From: Metabacillus lacus
Lineage (GTDB): Bacteria > Bacillota > Bacilli > Bacillales > Bacillaceae
Assembly (NCBI RefSeq): GCF_009674805.1
Contig: NZ_WKKI01000039.1
Location: 1-38,492 of the forward strand
Direction of reading: 5' to 3'
Length of the DNA stretch: 38,492 nt
A program made the position numbers and the translations under genes. The notes beneath the pieces were generated by a model. That model searched no databases. It was not told the origin of the DNA and saw nothing but the letters and a program-made list of their open reading frames with translations. This document shows positions 1-9,652 of the stretch, piece by piece (the first letter of the stretch is position 1; each line of letters starts with the position of its first letter).

Positions 1-59
1 AAGTCTTCAATAAAAACAAATTCCGCTTCATTTTGTGATTCTCTTTTTGGTTTAAACAT
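1..59 (-). CDS. 5' end of an unidentified gene (runs off the window)
   Basis: A minus-strand ATG at 59 opens a frame with no stop to the window edge and encodes MFKPKRESQNEAEFVFIED. A purine-rich GGATGGTG lies at a good distance upstream, and a TATAAT hexamer sits further upstream within AT-rich DNA (about 93-98). Only 19 residues are visible, hydrophilic and without a signal peptide, so no family can be named. In B. subtilis this neighbourhood holds small genes such as comZ, but the residues seen do not look like ComZ. Confidence 0.45.
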   Translation of the reverse strand, partial: MFKPKRESQNEAEFVFIED

Positions 60-129
60 CCCATTCACCATCCTAGAATTATTACCTATATTATACCAAA
101 TTAACGCGGTGAATTGGGAAAGTAAAAAG

Positions 130-166
130 AAAAAAATAAAAGACTGCCGAGAGTTTCTCGACAGCC
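130..166 (-). terminator. Intrinsic terminator downstream of the 205-483 gene
   Basis: Read on the minus strand, an 11-bp stem (arms 156-166 and 142-152, two G-T pairs, 3-base loop) is followed by a T-rich tract at 141-122. It lies directly beyond the long palindrome that overlaps the gene's stop codon, so the gene appears to have two hairpins in series. Confidence 0.7.
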
Positions 167-168
167 TG

Positions 169-214
169 AATGAAATAAAATAAAGCGCCGGCTGGCGCTT
201 TATTTTATTTCATT
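169..214. terminator. Long perfect palindrome, probable bidirectional terminator
   Basis: Arms 169-189 and 194-214 are perfect 21-bp inverted repeats around a 4-base loop (GGCT). The stem base is A/T-only and the top is GCGCC/GGCGC. Each side presents a T-rich 3' tract. The stop codon of the minus-strand gene (205-207) lies inside the right arm. Confidence 0.75.
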
Positions 215-483
215 TTTTGTTTAATAAATTGCAGCAGGGGCGATATTTCTCCAATCAGCGGCTTAAGATCTTGAATGCTTGTCATAATATCATCGAGCTG
301 GCCCAGAATTTGAAAATATTCCATATTCATCTGCGGAATTTCAGAGGCAGGCTCTATGTCCAGACCACCCAGCTCCTCATCCTCATCTATCGCTTTCCTC
401 TGCTGTTCTTCCTCCCGGTTATCCACTCTGGATCTCCTATTTCCGAACATAAATTGTGAAAAACGGTCTCTCTCTTCACTCAT
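205..483 (-). CDS. Small hydrophilic protein of unknown function, 92 aa
   Basis: ATG at 483 is preceded by a strong AGGGGGG ribosome site about 9 bases upstream, and the gene ends in a terminator hairpin, so it is probably real. The N-terminal half is highly charged (residues 1-40, rich in Arg and Glu). The C-terminal half (about 50-92) looks amphipathic and helical, with regular Leu/Ile spacing and an EISPLLQFIKQKMK end. There is no signal peptide or membrane segment. It lies divergent from fabH, where B. subtilis has small uncharacterised genes such as yjzB. I do not recognise the family and assign no function. Confidence 0.65.
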   Translation of the reverse strand: MSEERDRFSQFMFGNRRSRVDNREEEQQRKAIDEDEELGGLDIEPASEIPQMNMEYFQILGQLDDIMTSIQDLKPLIGEISPLLQFIKQKMK

Positions 484-564
484 GATATATTCCCCCCTTT
501 GGTTAGGTGCCTTGCACTATTTTATGAAGGCAGATAACAATGAGTATAGACTTTTGCAACACTA

Positions 565-610
565 TTGCCAGATTAAAGAAATTGAGTTAACATTAGTACC
601 AAGTACTAAT
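565..610 (+). promoter_or_regulatory. fabH promoter with FapR operator
   Basis: The palindrome ATTAGTACCAAGTACTAAT at 592-610 matches the FapR operator of Firmicutes lipid genes (two ATTAGTAC half-sites). A plausible sigma-A promoter, TTGCCA (565-570), 17 bp, TAACAT (588-593), places the start point within the operator. FapR bound there would block transcription and be released by malonyl-CoA/malonyl-ACP, the known FapR ligands. The fabH-fabF operon is a FapR target in B. subtilis. The operator is seen directly; the promoter hexamers are inferred. Confidence 0.88.
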
Positions 611-639
611 AATTGATTATAAAAGAGGGGTTGCAACAA

Positions 640-1572
640 ATGAACGCAGGCGTAATTGGAATAGGGCGTTATACTCCTGAACATATATTAACCAATCATG
701 ATCTTGAAAAGAAAATGGATACTTCTGACGAGTGGATTCGAACAAGGACCGGGATTGAAGAGCGGCGCATAGCTTCTGAAGAAGTTAATACTTCCCATAT
801 GGCTGTGGCTGCTGCGAAACATGCAATAGAGCAGGCAGGAATTGATCCACAAGAAATCGGACTTATTCTTGTAGCTACAGTTACTCCGGATCAGCCTTTT
901 CCTTCGGTTGCCTGCACGCTTCAGGAAGAACTGGGAGCAAGCAAGGCTGCTGCAATGGACGTAAGTGCCGCTTGTGCAGGCTTTATTTATGGAATGGTGA
1001 CAGCTAAGCAATTTATTGAAAACAATGTATACAAGTATGTCTTGGTAGTAGGTGTTGAAAAGCTTTCTAAGATTGTAGATTGGGAAGACAGAAATACAGC
1101 TGTGTTGTTTGGCGACGGTGCTGGTGCAGTCATTCTGGGAGAAGTTGGTGACGGAGCAGGCATTCTTTCATTTGAGCTTGGTGCAGACGGCACAGGCAGA
1201 AAGCATTTATATCAAGATGACTATATTTTTATGAATGGAAGAGAAGTCTTTAAATTTGCTGTTCGACAAATGGGTGAGTCCAGCATGAATGTATTAAATA
1301 AAGCCGGCCTGACAAAAGAGGATGTAGACCTCCTGATTCCGCATCAGGCAAATATCAGAATCATGGAATCAGCGAGGGAAAGACTTGAACTGCCGCCGGA
1401 AAAAATGTCTTACACCATACAGAAATACGGAAATACATCTGCAGCCTCTATACCGATTTCGATTGTAGAAGAGCTGGAAGCTGGTAAAATCAAAGATGGA
1501 GATTTGCTGGTCCTGGTTGGATTCGGCGGAGGCTTAACATGGGGAGCCATTGCCCTTCGCTGGGGACGCTGA
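640..1572 (+). CDS. fabH: 3-oxoacyl-ACP synthase III (KAS III)
   Basis: FabH condenses acetyl-CoA or branched acyl-CoA with malonyl-ACP to start fatty-acid synthesis in the cytosol. The Cys-His-Asn triad is complete: Cys112 in DVSAACAGF, His235 in IPHQAN, Asn265 in YGNTSAAS. The glycine-rich C-terminus [10 protein letters not shown] is typical. Length is 310 aa, like other bacillar FabH proteins. The ATG at 640 is chosen because AGAGGGG lies just upstream and [11 protein letters not shown] is the usual N-terminus; an ATG at 613 would lie before the ribosome site. It heads an operon with fabF under a FapR operator. Bacillaceae FabH normally prefers branched primers (known of the family, not visible here). 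Confidence 0.97.
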   Translation: MNAGVIGIGRYTPEHILTNHDLEKKMDTSDEWIRTRTGIEERRIASEEVNTSHMAVAAAKHAIEQAGIDPQEIGLILVATVTPDQPFPSVACTLQEELGASKAAAMDVSAACAGFIYGMVTAKQFIENNVYKYVLVVGVEKLSKIVDWEDRNTAVLFGDGAGAVILGEVGDGAGILSFELGADGTGRKHLYQDDYIFMNGREVFKFAVRQMGESSMNVLNKAGLTKEDVDLLIPHQANIRIMESARERLELPPEKMSYTIQKYGNTSAASIPISIVEELEAGKIKDGDLLVLVGFGGGLTWGAIALRWGR

Positions 1573-1632
1573 AAAGTTCATACCCTTGCTGAAATAGTGA
1601 GACGAATATTTACATAAGGTGGATTGAGAAGG

Positions 1633-2874
1633 ATGGAGAAAAAAAGAGTAGTAGTAACAGGTTTGGGAGCACTGACTCCACTTGGAAATGATACTGAAAC
1701 TTCCTGGGAAAATGCAAAAAAAGGCGTTTCGGGCATCGGACCGCTGACCAGAATCAATGCAGATGATTATCCCGCCAAGGTCGCTGCTGAATTAAAGGAC
1801 TTTGAGATTGAAAACTATATGGACAAAAAAGAAGCCCGTAAAATGGACAGATTTACACAATATGCTGTAATTGCTTCTAAAATGGCTGTGAAAGATGCAA
1901 AGCTGGAGATTTCTGATGAGAATGCCGGCCGTATCGGTGTATGGATCGGGTCAGGCATCGGAGGGATGGAAACCTTTGAAAATCAGTTTGAAACATTGCT
2001 GACAAAGGGAGCCAGAAGGGTAAGCCCATTTTTTGTTCCAATGATGATTCCTGATATGGCTGCAGGACAGGTATCCATCTCACTTGGGGCTAAAGGATTT
2101 AATTCTTGTACGGTTACTGCTTGTGCAACCGGAACAAACTCAATTGGAGATGCTTTTAAAGTCATTCAGCGCGGAGATGCAGATGTGATGGTGACAGGCG
2201 GAACAGAAGCACCGCTGACCAGAATGTCATTTGCCGGCTTTACGGCAAATAAGGCACTTTCTACAAATCCTGATCCCAATACTGCGAGCAGGCCTTTTGA
2301 TAAAAACCGGGACGGCTTTGTAATGGGAGAAGGTGCAGGAATTCTCGTACTTGAAGAGCTGGAGCATGCGCTCAACAGGGGAGCAGACATTTATGCGGAG
2401 ATTGTTGGATACGCAGCAACTGGAGATGCACACCACATAACTGCCCCTGCTCCAGGCGGAGAAGGCGGCGTTCGGGCAATGAGACAGGCCATCGAAGACA
2501 GCGGCCTTGCTCCTGAGCAGATTTCTTATATAAATGCACATGGAACCAGTACCCCATATAATGACCAGTTTGAAACATTGGCCATTAAAGAAGTTTTCGG
2601 AGAACATGCTAAAAAGCTTTCCATCAGCTCAACTAAATCTATGACAGGCCATTTGCTTGGGGCTGCAGGAGGCATTGAGGCAATCTTTTCAATACTTGCA
2701 ATAAAAGAGGGAATCGTACCTCCTACAATCAACTATGCTACACCTGATCCAGAATGTGACTTGGACTATGTGCCGAATGAGGCAAGAAACATGGACGTGT
2801 ATGCTGCTCTAAGCAACTCGCTTGGATTTGGCGGGCATAACGCGACCATCGTATTCAAGAAATTTGAACAGTAA
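1633..2874 (+). CDS. fabF: 3-oxoacyl-ACP synthase II (KAS II)
   Basis: FabF elongates acyl-ACP with malonyl-ACP and is the main elongating condensing enzyme. The Cys-His-His triad is visible: Cys164 in TACATGTNS, His303 in [11 protein letters not shown], His340 in [12 protein letters not shown]. The C-terminal [11 protein letters not shown] is also typical. It is 413 aa from the ATG at 1633, matching the family. An upstream in-frame TTG at 1624 is rejected because AAGGTGG (1616-1622) is correctly spaced for 1633. It sits 60 bp after fabH and is probably cotranscribed. One small difference is Tyr-Asn in STPYND, where Leu-Asn is common. Confidence 0.97.
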   Translation: MEKKRVVVTGLGALTPLGNDTETSWENAKKGVSGIGPLTRINADDYPAKVAAELKDFEIENYMDKKEARKMDRFTQYAVIASKMAVKDAKLEISDENAGRIGVWIGSGIGGMETFENQFETLLTKGARRVSPFFVPMMIPDMAAGQVSISLGAKGFNSCTVTACATGTNSIGDAFKVIQRGDADVMVTGGTEAPLTRMSFAGFTANKALSTNPDPNTASRPFDKNRDGFVMGEGAGILVLEELEHALNRGADIYAEIVGYAATGDAHHITAPAPGGEGGVRAMRQAIEDSGLAPEQISYINAHGTSTPYNDQFETLAIKEVFGEHAKKLSISSTKSMTGHLLGAAGGIEAIFSILAIKEGIVPPTINYATPDPECDLDYVPNEARNMDVYAALSNSLGFGGHNATIVFKKFEQ

Positions 2875-2883
2875 AATGGAATA

Positions 2884-2911
2884 GGGCTGCCTTGTGCAGC
2901 CCTTTTTCTTT
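2884..2911 (+). terminator. Intrinsic terminator after fabF
   Basis: A perfect 7-bp G/C stem, GGGCTGC (2884-2890) with GCAGCCC (2896-2902), has a 5-base loop and is followed by TTTTTCTTTT. It ends the fabH-fabF operon. Confidence 0.92.
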
Positions 2912-3057
2912 TGAAAAATTTCGATAAAACGCAAGGAAGACACCTAAACTTCTTGTCCATTATCTTCTCATTTCCTGGTGATCTTCCAATCTGCAGCCAG
3001 TGAATTCTTTAACCCCTTCTTCATAAGAATCATAAGATGTTGGAGGGGGTGAGGATA

Positions 3058-3843
3058 GTGAGTGTAATTGATACTGCAAAGTGGCTGGAAGAGTCCTGTG
3101 ATCCTGAAGAAATCTGCCGCAGGCTCAGAGTATACTTTGAACCGTTGAACGAGTATCAAATTGCCAGATATCTAAGTGATTATGGAATGTTTAACCGGCA
3201 TACGCCCTGCAGCAGCACGTTAAGCGCTTTTAAAAAGCATGGAATGTGGGAGTTCATAAAAAAGGAAGAAGCTTATTTAAAGAATTTGTGGCAGGGGCCG
3301 GATGTTTCGATATTTATTTTTCCCTGTGATGTAAGTAACAGGAAAATACAGAAGGAATATAAAGGAAAGTCTGGCTTGGCTTTTAAAGATAAGCTGTTTT
3401 TGTTTTTATCACCCGATTGTAATAAAAAAGAAGTTTCTGCTGTTTTTACACATGAATATCATCATGTTTGCAGGCTTGCAAAGGATAGAAAAGATGAAGA
3501 AAAGTATACAATACTAGATACAATGATATTGGAAGGATTGGCTGAAAATGCTGTCCGGGAACGCTTTGGGGAAAAATATACAGCAAGCTGGACGGCTTTT
3601 TACACAGATACACAGCTAACCTCCTTCTGGTTAAAATATTTTTCAGAAAACAACACCCTGGATCGCAGTGACAAGAGGTTTACAAAGCTAATGTTTGGTA
3701 CCGGGCTATATCCCAAAATGCTTGGTTATGCAGTTGGATACTTTACCGTTAAAAAATATATGGAAGTAACCGGAAAAAAGACGAAAGACTTGCTTTCGGT
3801 AAAAAGTGAAGAAGTTATAAAGGAAGTATTTCATAAAACCTGA
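3058..3843 (+). CDS. yjaZ: YjaZ-like DUF2268 putative zinc protease
   Basis: A predicted metalloprotease of unknown substrate. The Zn-binding motif HEYHH (residues 132-136) follows a hydrophobic strand. A downstream helix carries ILEGLAENAVRE, whose Glu is the likely third ligand, as in HExxH gluzincins of the DUF2268 family. No signal peptide is seen, so it is probably cytosolic. The GTG start at 3058 is chosen because GGAGGGGGTG lies 7-8 bases upstream and gives 261 aa, the length of B. subtilis YjaZ. The upstream ATG at 3037 lies before the ribosome site. It stands alone between the fabF terminator and app, in the same place as yjaZ in B. subtilis. Confidence 0.85.
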   Translation: MSVIDTAKWLEESCDPEEICRRLRVYFEPLNEYQIARYLSDYGMFNRHTPCSSTLSAFKKHGMWEFIKKEEAYLKNLWQGPDVSIFIFPCDVSNRKIQKEYKGKSGLAFKDKLFLFLSPDCNKKEVSAVFTHEYHHVCRLAKDRKDEEKYTILDTMILEGLAENAVRERFGEKYTASWTAFYTDTQLTSFWLKYFSENNTLDRSDKRFTKLMFGTGLYPKMLGYAVGYFTVKKYMEVTGKKTKDLLSVKSEEVIKEVFHKT

Positions 3844-3980
3844 AAAGGTTTATTTTTTTTTTATTAAAGTCGGACTATTCGAATAAATAGTTTGAATTTT
3901 TGTAATTTTATCATGTTTGCGGACTAGTCATCATATCCTGCAATAAATGTTTATTTTATTCTCTATCAGGCGGTGAGCCA

Positions 3981-4955
3981 ATGTCACTACTATTAGAAGT
4001 GAACAATTTAACAACATATTTTTACAGAGATAAAAACTTTTTTCCTGCAGTAGACGGGGTGAATCTTAAAATACATAAAGGAGAAACAGTTGCCCTGGTA
4101 GGGGAATCGGGTTCAGGAAAGAGCATGACTTCACTATCTATTATGAAGCTGGTGCCTTCACCTGGAGGAAGGATTGTGGACGGTCAAGTCCTTTTTAACG
4201 GTAAAAATTTATTGAATTTTTCAGAGAATGATATGTGTAAAATCCGCGGAAATGAAATATCTATGATTTTTCAGGAACCTATGACCTCCTTGAACCCGGT
4301 CATGACAATTGGGGAGCAGATTTCAGAAGTGATTGAATGCCATCAGAAGCTTACAGGAGAGCAGGCGCTGAAAAAAACAGTTACGCTTCTGGGGATGGTT
4401 GGGTTTTCAAGACCTGAGCAGATACTTGCCGATTATCCTCACCGGTTATCAGGCGGGATGAGGCAAAGAGTGATGATTGCAATGGCGATGAGCTGTAATC
4501 CAAGACTGCTGATAGCGGATGAACCCACTACTGCTCTTGATGTAACAATTCAGGCGCAGATACTCGAATTAATGAAGGAAGTCAGTAAAAAATTTAATAC
4601 GTCTATCCTCTTGATTACGCACGATTTGGGCGTTGTGTCTGAAGTCGCTGACAGAGTCATTGTGATGTATTGCGGGCAGGTGGTGGAGGAAGCACATGCA
4701 GATGACTTGTTTGATAAACCTCTGCATCCATACACTCAAGGACTTTTGGCCAGCATACCGAGTTTAGATGGGGAAATAAGCAGGCTATATTCAATCCAGG
4801 GAAGTGTACCAGCGCCAGACCAGCTTCCAGGGGGCTGCAGATTTGCTCCCCGATGTCCGGAAGCTTTCAGCAAATGCCTTGAAGAAAAACCTCCTTTATA
4901 CAACATTTCTGAATCAAGGGCTGTCCGCTGCTTCCTACATGAGGAGGATCTATAA
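3981..4955 (+). CDS. appD: Oligopeptide ABC transporter ATPase AppD
   Basis: One of two ATPases driving the App oligopeptide importer on the cytoplasmic face of the membrane. Walker A is GESGSGKS (41-48), followed by a Q-loop FQEPMTSLNP, the signature LSGGMRQRV, Walker [13 protein letters not shown] and an H-loop ITHDLGV. The C-terminal oligo_HPY region has a Cys cluster (CRFAPRCPEAFSKC plus a later RCF). The ribosome site is AGGCGGTGAG. It is the first gene of appD-appF-appA-appB-appC, the B. subtilis order, with appF starting one base after its stop. It differs from the window's OppD, which lacks the cysteines. Confidence 0.94.
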   Translation: MSLLLEVNNLTTYFYRDKNFFPAVDGVNLKIHKGETVALVGESGSGKSMTSLSIMKLVPSPGGRIVDGQVLFNGKNLLNFSENDMCKIRGNEISMIFQEPMTSLNPVMTIGEQISEVIECHQKLTGEQALKKTVTLLGMVGFSRPEQILADYPHRLSGGMRQRVMIAMAMSCNPRLLIADEPTTALDVTIQAQILELMKEVSKKFNTSILLITHDLGVVSEVADRVIVMYCGQVVEEAHADDLFDKPLHPYTQGLLASIPSLDGEISRLYSIQGSVPAPDQLPGGCRFAPRCPEAFSKCLEEKPPLYNISESRAVRCFLHEEDL

Positions 4956-4956
4956 T

Positions 4957-5979
4957 ATGCCTCTATTAACTTCAGAAGCATCCAAAGACAACTTCATGAA
5001 AGAAAAAGACCCGCTTTTAAGGCTTGAAAGTGTGTCCAAACACTTTCCGATAAAGTCGGGTTTGCTGCAGAGAACAGTTGGACACGTTAGAGCAGTCGAT
5101 GGCATAACACTTCAAATAAATAGGGGAGAAACATTAGGAATAGTGGGAGAATCAGGGTGTGGAAAATCCACTTTGGGCAGGACCATTATCAGGCTATATG
5201 AGCCAAGTTCAGGAAAAATGTTTTTTAAAGGTAAAGATATAACTCATGCAAGAGAACCTGTGTTAAGGCAAAGCATGAGAAAACATATACAAATGGTTTT
5301 TCAAGATCCCTTTGCTTCATTGAATCCCAGAAAAACATTGAAATCCATCTTAACAGAGCCTTTTATAGCACATGGATTATATTCCTTTAAGGAAAGAGAT
5401 CGAAAAGTTGAAGAGCTCCTTGAAAAAGTGGGATTAAATCCTTCTTTCAGCAATAGATATCCTCATGAATTTTCAGGAGGCCAGCGGCAGAGGATTGGCA
5501 TTGCCAGAACGCTTGCACTAAACCCTGAACTCATTATTGCCGATGAGCCGGTGTCTGCTTTAGATGTCAGTATTCAAGCACAAATCTTGAATTTAATGCA
5601 AGAGCTTCAAAGCGAGCTGCAGCTTGCTCTTTTATTCATTTCCCATGATTTAAGTGTAGTCCGTCATATTAGTGACAGGGTGGGTGTCATGTACCTGGGC
5701 AAATTAATGGAGCTCTCGGATAAAAATAGTCTTTACTCAGCGCCACTTCACCCATACACCCAGGCGTTGCTATCTGCTGTCCCTGTTCCGGGGAGAAAAG
5801 GCAGAAACAGAAGGGAGCGGATCGTGTTGAAAGGGGAGCTCCCTAATCCGGCCAATCCGCCTGCAGGATGTGCGTTTCATACAAGATGCCCTTCTGCAGA
5901 AGCCCGATGCAGAGAGAGACAGCCTATTTATAAAGAGGTAAAGCGAAATCATTTTGTTGCCTGCCATCTCTATGAATAG
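4957..5979 (+). CDS. appF: Oligopeptide ABC transporter ATPase AppF
   Basis: Second ATPase of the App importer. Walker A is GESGCGKS, with the Q-loop FQDPFASLNPR, signature [10 protein letters not shown], Walker B LIIADEPVSALD and H-loop ISHDLSV. A C-terminal oligo_HPY tail carries CAFHTRCPSAEARC and a later AC. The frame stays open back to 4804 inside appD, but the ATG at 4957 has GAGGAGG nearby and is taken as the start (340 aa). A second ATG at 4999 (MKEKDP) is possible. It is essentially abutted to appD (TAA, one base, ATG), so translation is probably coupled. Confidence 0.93.
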   Translation: MPLLTSEASKDNFMKEKDPLLRLESVSKHFPIKSGLLQRTVGHVRAVDGITLQINRGETLGIVGESGCGKSTLGRTIIRLYEPSSGKMFFKGKDITHAREPVLRQSMRKHIQMVFQDPFASLNPRKTLKSILTEPFIAHGLYSFKERDRKVEELLEKVGLNPSFSNRYPHEFSGGQRQRIGIARTLALNPELIIADEPVSALDVSIQAQILNLMQELQSELQLALLFISHDLSVVRHISDRVGVMYLGKLMELSDKNSLYSAPLHPYTQALLSAVPVPGRKGRNRRERIVLKGELPNPANPPAGCAFHTRCPSAEARCRERQPIYKEVKRNHFVACHLYE

Positions 5980-6062
5980 CCGGCAGGTTTAACATAAAAA
6001 AATGAAAGGGAGGTACAGCAAGACAGTAAATAGCTGCCAAAATGTTTAAAGGGGGAAGAAAG

Positions 6063-7709
6063 ATGAATCGAAAAAAATCGTTATTTTTTGTTTTATGCTT
6101 ACTTTTAATGCTGTCCCTGTTTCTGGCTGCCTGTACTCCGAAAGAATCATCAAAACCAGCTCCAGCTTCCGGGGAGGGCGAGAAAAAAGAAGCAATTGAG
6201 AAACCTCAGCAGGGGGGAGACTTAATTGTCGGATCAACCGGGTCCCCAACTTTGTTTAATCCTCTGTATTCAACAGACACCTCCAGTACAGATATTGAAG
6301 GATTTATATATGACGGCCTGGTTTCTGCAGATACCGAATTTGAGCCAGCACTTCATTTGGCGGAAGATATACAGCAATCAGAGGATGGTTTGACATACAC
6401 GGTTAAAATTAGGAAGGGGGTTACATTTCATGACGGAGAAGAATTATCTGCAGATGATGTTATTTTTACGTATAGTATTCCCTTAAACAAGGACTATGCT
6501 GGAGAACGCGGATCCAGTTTTGACATGATCGAGAGCATTAATAAAGTAGATGAATATACAGTAGACTTTAAATTAAAACAAAAGGATGCTTCATTTTACG
6601 CAGTGTCATTAAGCTATGGCATTCTTCCCGAACACATTTTAAAAGATGTGCCGGTAGCTGATCTTGGGGAAAATGAATTTAATACCAAAAAGCCGGTTGG
6701 AACTGGTCCCTTCAAGTTTGCTGAATGGAAAGACGGGCAGTACGTCAAAGTTGTTGCAAATGAAGATTATTTTCTTGGACGCCCTCACCTGGATTCGGTC
6801 ACATATAAAATTGTTCCAGATATGGATGCACTGATTGCCCAGCTGCAAGCAGGGGATGTACACTATGTTCCTGCGGTTCCAAGCACTGATATTGAGACAG
6901 TCAAAAATTTTAAAGGCATTAAGGTGGAATCAGGTCTTGGGTTAAACTATTCCTATATTGGCTGGAATGAGAAAAACGAACTGTTTCAAGATGTAAAGGT
7001 GAGGCAGGCGCTCACACATGCTATTGATCGGGAAACAATTGTAGCCAGTGTCTTAAATGGAGAAGGAGAGGTTGCCCATGTGCCAGAAAGCCCTTTGTCC
7101 TGGGCATACAGTAATGACGTTCCAAAATTCGGATACGACACTGAAAAAGCAAAACAGTTATTAGGAGAAGCTGGATGGAAAGATTCGAATGGCGATGGCA
7201 TTCTTGATAAGGAGGGTAAAAAGTTTTCGTTTACACTCAAAACAAACCAAGGGAATAAAGTAAGGGAAGATGTGGCCGTTATAGTGCAGCAGCAGCTAAA
7301 AGAAGTTGGTATAGAAGTAAAACCTGAAATTGTAGAATGGAGTGCGTTCATTGAACAGATTTCAGCACCAAACTGGAATTATGAAGCAATGATTCTTGGA
7401 TGGAGCCTTGCAACCTTTCCTGATCAGTATGACATTTTCCATTCAAGCCAGATGGAGCAGGGGTTGAACTTTGTATGGTGGGAGAATGAAGAGGCTGATA
7501 AGTTGATAAATGAAGCCCGCCAAATTCTTGACCGGGAAGAATACAAGAACGCCTATACTGATATTTATAAAATAATAGCAGAAGAACAGCCATATACTTT
7601 CCTGTATTATCCTAATGTCCATAATGCCATGCCGGATGCTCTTGAAGGATACGAGTTTCACGCTAAGAATGATTTTTACAAAATTTATCATTGGTGGTTG
7701 AGGAAATAG
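6063..7709 (+). CDS. appA: Oligopeptide-binding lipoprotein AppA
   Basis: Extracellular solute-binding protein (SBP_bac_5 family) that captures peptides for the App channel. It has a lipoprotein signal: basic MNRKK, a hydrophobic core and the lipobox LAAC with Cys24 as the lipidated residue, then a Ser/Pro/Glu-rich linker. Family blocks include GLTYTVKIRKGVTFHDGEELSADDV near residue 120 and VRQALTHAIDRE. The ATG at 6063 follows AAAGGGGGAAG; an upstream in-frame ATG at 6042 overlaps that site and is rejected. It is 548 aa. It lies third in the operon, 83 bp after appF, unlike opp where the binding protein comes first. Confidence 0.94.
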   Translation: MNRKKSLFFVLCLLLMLSLFLAACTPKESSKPAPASGEGEKKEAIEKPQQGGDLIVGSTGSPTLFNPLYSTDTSSTDIEGFIYDGLVSADTEFEPALHLAEDIQQSEDGLTYTVKIRKGVTFHDGEELSADDVIFTYSIPLNKDYAGERGSSFDMIESINKVDEYTVDFKLKQKDASFYAVSLSYGILPEHILKDVPVADLGENEFNTKKPVGTGPFKFAEWKDGQYVKVVANEDYFLGRPHLDSVTYKIVPDMDALIAQLQAGDVHYVPAVPSTDIETVKNFKGIKVESGLGLNYSYIGWNEKNELFQDVKVRQALTHAIDRETIVASVLNGEGEVAHVPESPLSWAYSNDVPKFGYDTEKAKQLLGEAGWKDSNGDGILDKEGKKFSFTLKTNQGNKVREDVAVIVQQQLKEVGIEVKPEIVEWSAFIEQISAPNWNYEAMILGWSLATFPDQYDIFHSSQMEQGLNFVWWENEEADKLINEARQILDREEYKNAYTDIYKIIAEEQPYTFLYYPNVHNAMPDALEGYEFHAKNDFYKIYHWWLRK

Positions 7710-7768
7710 GGAGCCAGGGGGAAGGGTGGATACTCTTCCCCTGTTTTTAAAGAAAGGAAGTGATGAAG

Positions 7769-8719
7769 ATGGCAGCCTATATTTTTCGCCGTGTGCTTAC
7801 TGCCATTCCCTTGCTGCTGGGGATTACCATTCTATCCTTTGCCATAATACGCATGGCTCCGGGAGATCCAACCTCACTGCTTATGGATCCTACAATCAAC
7901 GCGGCTGATAAGGAAAAGTTTATGGAAAAATACGGTCTGAACGAGCCTGTTCATATTCAGTACCTGAAGTGGTTAGGCAATATGGCTCAAGGAGAATTTG
8001 GAACATCTTTAATCAAGAAGGGCGTACCGGTCAGTGAAATGATCATGAACCGTATCCCCAACACGCTTTTATTAATGATATCATCTACTGTTTTAGCAAT
8101 CTTAATTTCTATTCCGTTAGGTATATTGTCAGCCTCGCGTCCTTACAGCAAAGTAGATTATACCTTAACCTTTACATCATTCCTGGGCCTGGCAACTCCA
8201 AATTTCTGGCTTGGTCTGATTCTTATTATGATATTTTCAGTTAATCTGGGCTGGTTTCCCACAGGAGGCGTTTCAACGCTAAACGCCGATTTTAGTGTCT
8301 GGGACAGAATTCACCATCTATTTCTTCCAGCTTTTGTTTTGGCTTCTGCAGATATGGCAGGACTGACAAGGTATACGAGATCAAGCATGATTGAAGTGCT
8401 GAAGCAAGATTATATTAGAACTGCACGGGCCAAAGGCTTTAAGGAGACTAAGGTCATTTATAAACATGGTTTGCGCAACGGGCTCATCCCGGTCATTACG
8501 ATACTGGGATTGCTGCTTCCCGGTTTTATAGGAGGAGCTGTGGTTGTTGAAAAGGTATTTTCATGGCCTGGTATCGGGCTTCTCTTCTTTGAATCAGCTT
8601 TTCAGAGAGATTATCCTGTCTTAATGGCACTAACAGTCTTGTCAGCGGTCTTTGTCATAGCAGGCAATTTGATTGCGGACATCCTTTATGCCATATTCGA
8701 TCCACGAATAGAATATTAG
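7769..8719 (+). CDS. appB: Oligopeptide permease AppB
   Basis: Inner-membrane permease of the BPD_transp_1 family, forming the App channel with AppC. It starts [19 protein letters not shown] (first membrane segment), and further hydrophobic segments follow. The EAA loop that contacts the ATPases is visible as [20 protein letters not shown]. It ends IFDPRIEY, typical of OppB/DppB proteins. Three starts are close together (GTG 7760, ATG 7763, ATG 7769); 7769 is best spaced from AGGAAG (7755-7760) and gives 316 aa. Confidence 0.93.
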   Translation: MAAYIFRRVLTAIPLLLGITILSFAIIRMAPGDPTSLLMDPTINAADKEKFMEKYGLNEPVHIQYLKWLGNMAQGEFGTSLIKKGVPVSEMIMNRIPNTLLLMISSTVLAILISIPLGILSASRPYSKVDYTLTFTSFLGLATPNFWLGLILIMIFSVNLGWFPTGGVSTLNADFSVWDRIHHLFLPAFVLASADMAGLTRYTRSSMIEVLKQDYIRTARAKGFKETKVIYKHGLRNGLIPVITILGLLLPGFIGGAVVVEKVFSWPGIGLLFFESAFQRDYPVLMALTVLSAVFVIAGNLIADILYAIFDPRIEY

Positions 8720-8729
8720 GGGGGAAACT

Positions 8730-9641
8730 ATGAATCAGCTTAAAACTGTGCCGCCGCCTCATGGGGCTGTTTCCCCTGTGGCGGAAAAGAAAAGGGATAC
8801 GCTGACACATATACTCTGCAAAAGGTTTATTAAAAATAAGCTGGCAGTGATTGGGTTGGTTTTTCTGCTTGCGGTTATTTCCTCGGCAATTCTTGCACCG
8901 ATTATCGCTCCGTTTGCTCCTGAGCAGCAGGATTTGTTAAAAAGGCTTTCACCTCCTGGCCAGGAACATTTGCTCGGTACCGATAAATTTGGAAGGGATT
9001 TGTTTTCCAGACTCCTTTATGGTGCTCAAATATCCCTCCTGGTCGGATTTGCATCTGTTTTGGGCAGCATCACCATCGGCACTGCAGTGGGTGCAGCCGC
9101 AGGATATTTCGGTGGATTCCTAGATTCAGTTTTAATGAGAATAGTAGATATCATCTTATCCATTCCTTCAATCTTTCTGCTGATCACCCTTGTTACAATT
9201 TTTAAGCCGGGCGTAGATAAGCTGATCATTATATTTGCTTTACTTGGGTGGACGACGACAGCAAGGCTGGTACGCGGAGAATACCTATCCCTTCGAACGA
9301 GGGAGTTTGTATTAGCGTCTAAAACAATTGGCACAAGAAGCAGCCGAATCATCTTCTCTCACATTCTTCCCAACGCCATGGGACCGATTATTGTAACGGC
9401 AACTCTGAATATTGGAGGGGTTATTCTGGCTGAATCTGCATTAAGTTATCTAGGACTGGGCATACAGCCTCCAACTGCAAGCTGGGGCAATATGCTGCAG
9501 GATGCCCAGAACTATACGATTCTCCTGACTGCCTGGTGGTACCCGCTCTTTCCAGGGCTGCTGATTTTACTGACAGTTCTGAGCTTTAACTTTGTTGGAG
9601 ACGGATTGAGAGATGCTCTGGATCCAAAAGCTGAAAAATAA
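8730..9641 (+). CDS. appC: Oligopeptide permease AppC
   Basis: Second permease of the App importer (303 aa, BPD_transp_1 with an OppC-type N-terminus). A cytoplasmic N-terminus is followed by a membrane segment ([19 protein letters not shown]). The motif [20 protein letters not shown] is diagnostic of OppC/DppC, and the EAA loop reads [21 protein letters not shown]. It ends [25 protein letters not shown] precedes the ATG. It is the last gene of the app operon. Confidence 0.94.
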   Translation: MNQLKTVPPPHGAVSPVAEKKRDTLTHILCKRFIKNKLAVIGLVFLLAVISSAILAPIIAPFAPEQQDLLKRLSPPGQEHLLGTDKFGRDLFSRLLYGAQISLLVGFASVLGSITIGTAVGAAAGYFGGFLDSVLMRIVDIILSIPSIFLLITLVTIFKPGVDKLIIIFALLGWTTTARLVRGEYLSLRTREFVLASKTIGTRSSRIIFSHILPNAMGPIIVTATLNIGGVILAESALSYLGLGIQPPTASWGNMLQDAQNYTILLTAWWYPLFPGLLILLTVLSFNFVGDGLRDALDPKAEK

Positions 9642-9652
9642 ACAGAGGGGAA

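Noticed and set aside
4804-4956. 51-residue upstream extension of AppF inside appD
   Set aside because: It is a shadow of the appD C-terminus; GAGGAGG marks the ATG at 4957.
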